Shown here piece by piece: positions 14,176 to 14,176 of a stretch of 14,176 nt of DNA (position 1 is the first letter of the stretch; every line of letters begins with the position of its first letter). Location of the stretch: positions 1 through 14,176 of the forward strand of contig JAGWKW010000011.1 in the NCBI GenBank assembly GCA_028865155.1, given 5' to 3'. A model generated the notes under the pieces. It made no database searches and was not told the DNA's origin. It saw only the letters and a list, made by a program, of their open reading frames with translations. The DNA is from Alphaproteobacteria bacterium (lineage in GTDB: Bacteria; Pseudomonadota; Alphaproteobacteria; UBA9219). The translations under genes and the position numbers were made by a program.

Positions 14176-14176
14176 C

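Overview
The window reads as chromosomal DNA of an alphaproteobacterium. The main evidence is a PopZ-type polar organising protein, an alphaproteobacterial pcm-like methyltransferase just upstream of it, two perfect CtrA-type boxes (TTAA-N7-TTAA) in one intergenic region, and a poly-3-hydroxybutyrate/ketone-body gene set. Most of the window is GC-rich with dense, head-to-tail genes. The first 1.2 kb is visibly more AT-rich and carries genes I cannot name. I cannot fix the genus.

Layout. 1-160: a dispersed-type palindrome and a Rho-independent terminator. 161-884 (minus): a two-gene operon of unknown function that ends at that terminator. 885-1221: a 337-base divergent regulatory region with two CtrA-type boxes and two perfect palindromes. 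1222-3963 (plus): a patatin-like phospholipase, an acetoacetate decarboxylase and a D-3-hydroxybutyrate dehydrogenase, probably one operon for 3-hydroxybutyrate/acetoacetate metabolism. 4054-11477 (plus): a response regulator, a sensor kinase, a TolC-type outer-membrane lipoprotein, a membrane-fusion protein and an RND pump. All four junctions are 4-base ATGA overlaps, so this looks like a self-regulated tripartite efflux operon. The pump gene is broken by an in-frame TAG at 9729-9731, with intact homologous sequence on both sides in the same frame. 11478-12333 (minus): tRNA-Cys(GCA) followed by a multi-spanning membrane protein with two EGxE motifs, which ends flush against the pump gene. 12334-12485: two interlocked divergent promoters. 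12486-13850 (plus): a pcm-like methyltransferase and popZ. 13858-14175 (minus, 5' end outside the window): a small membrane-anchored coiled-coil protein.

The best leads are the amber-interrupted pump, which two compensating homopolymer errors could explain as well as a real mutation; the paired CtrA boxes between two operons, one of unknown function; the patatin-adc-bdhA linkage; and the pcm-popZ pair without the tolC and valS neighbours I would expect from related genomes. I found no insertion sequence, CRISPR array, phage gene or unmistakable defence system.
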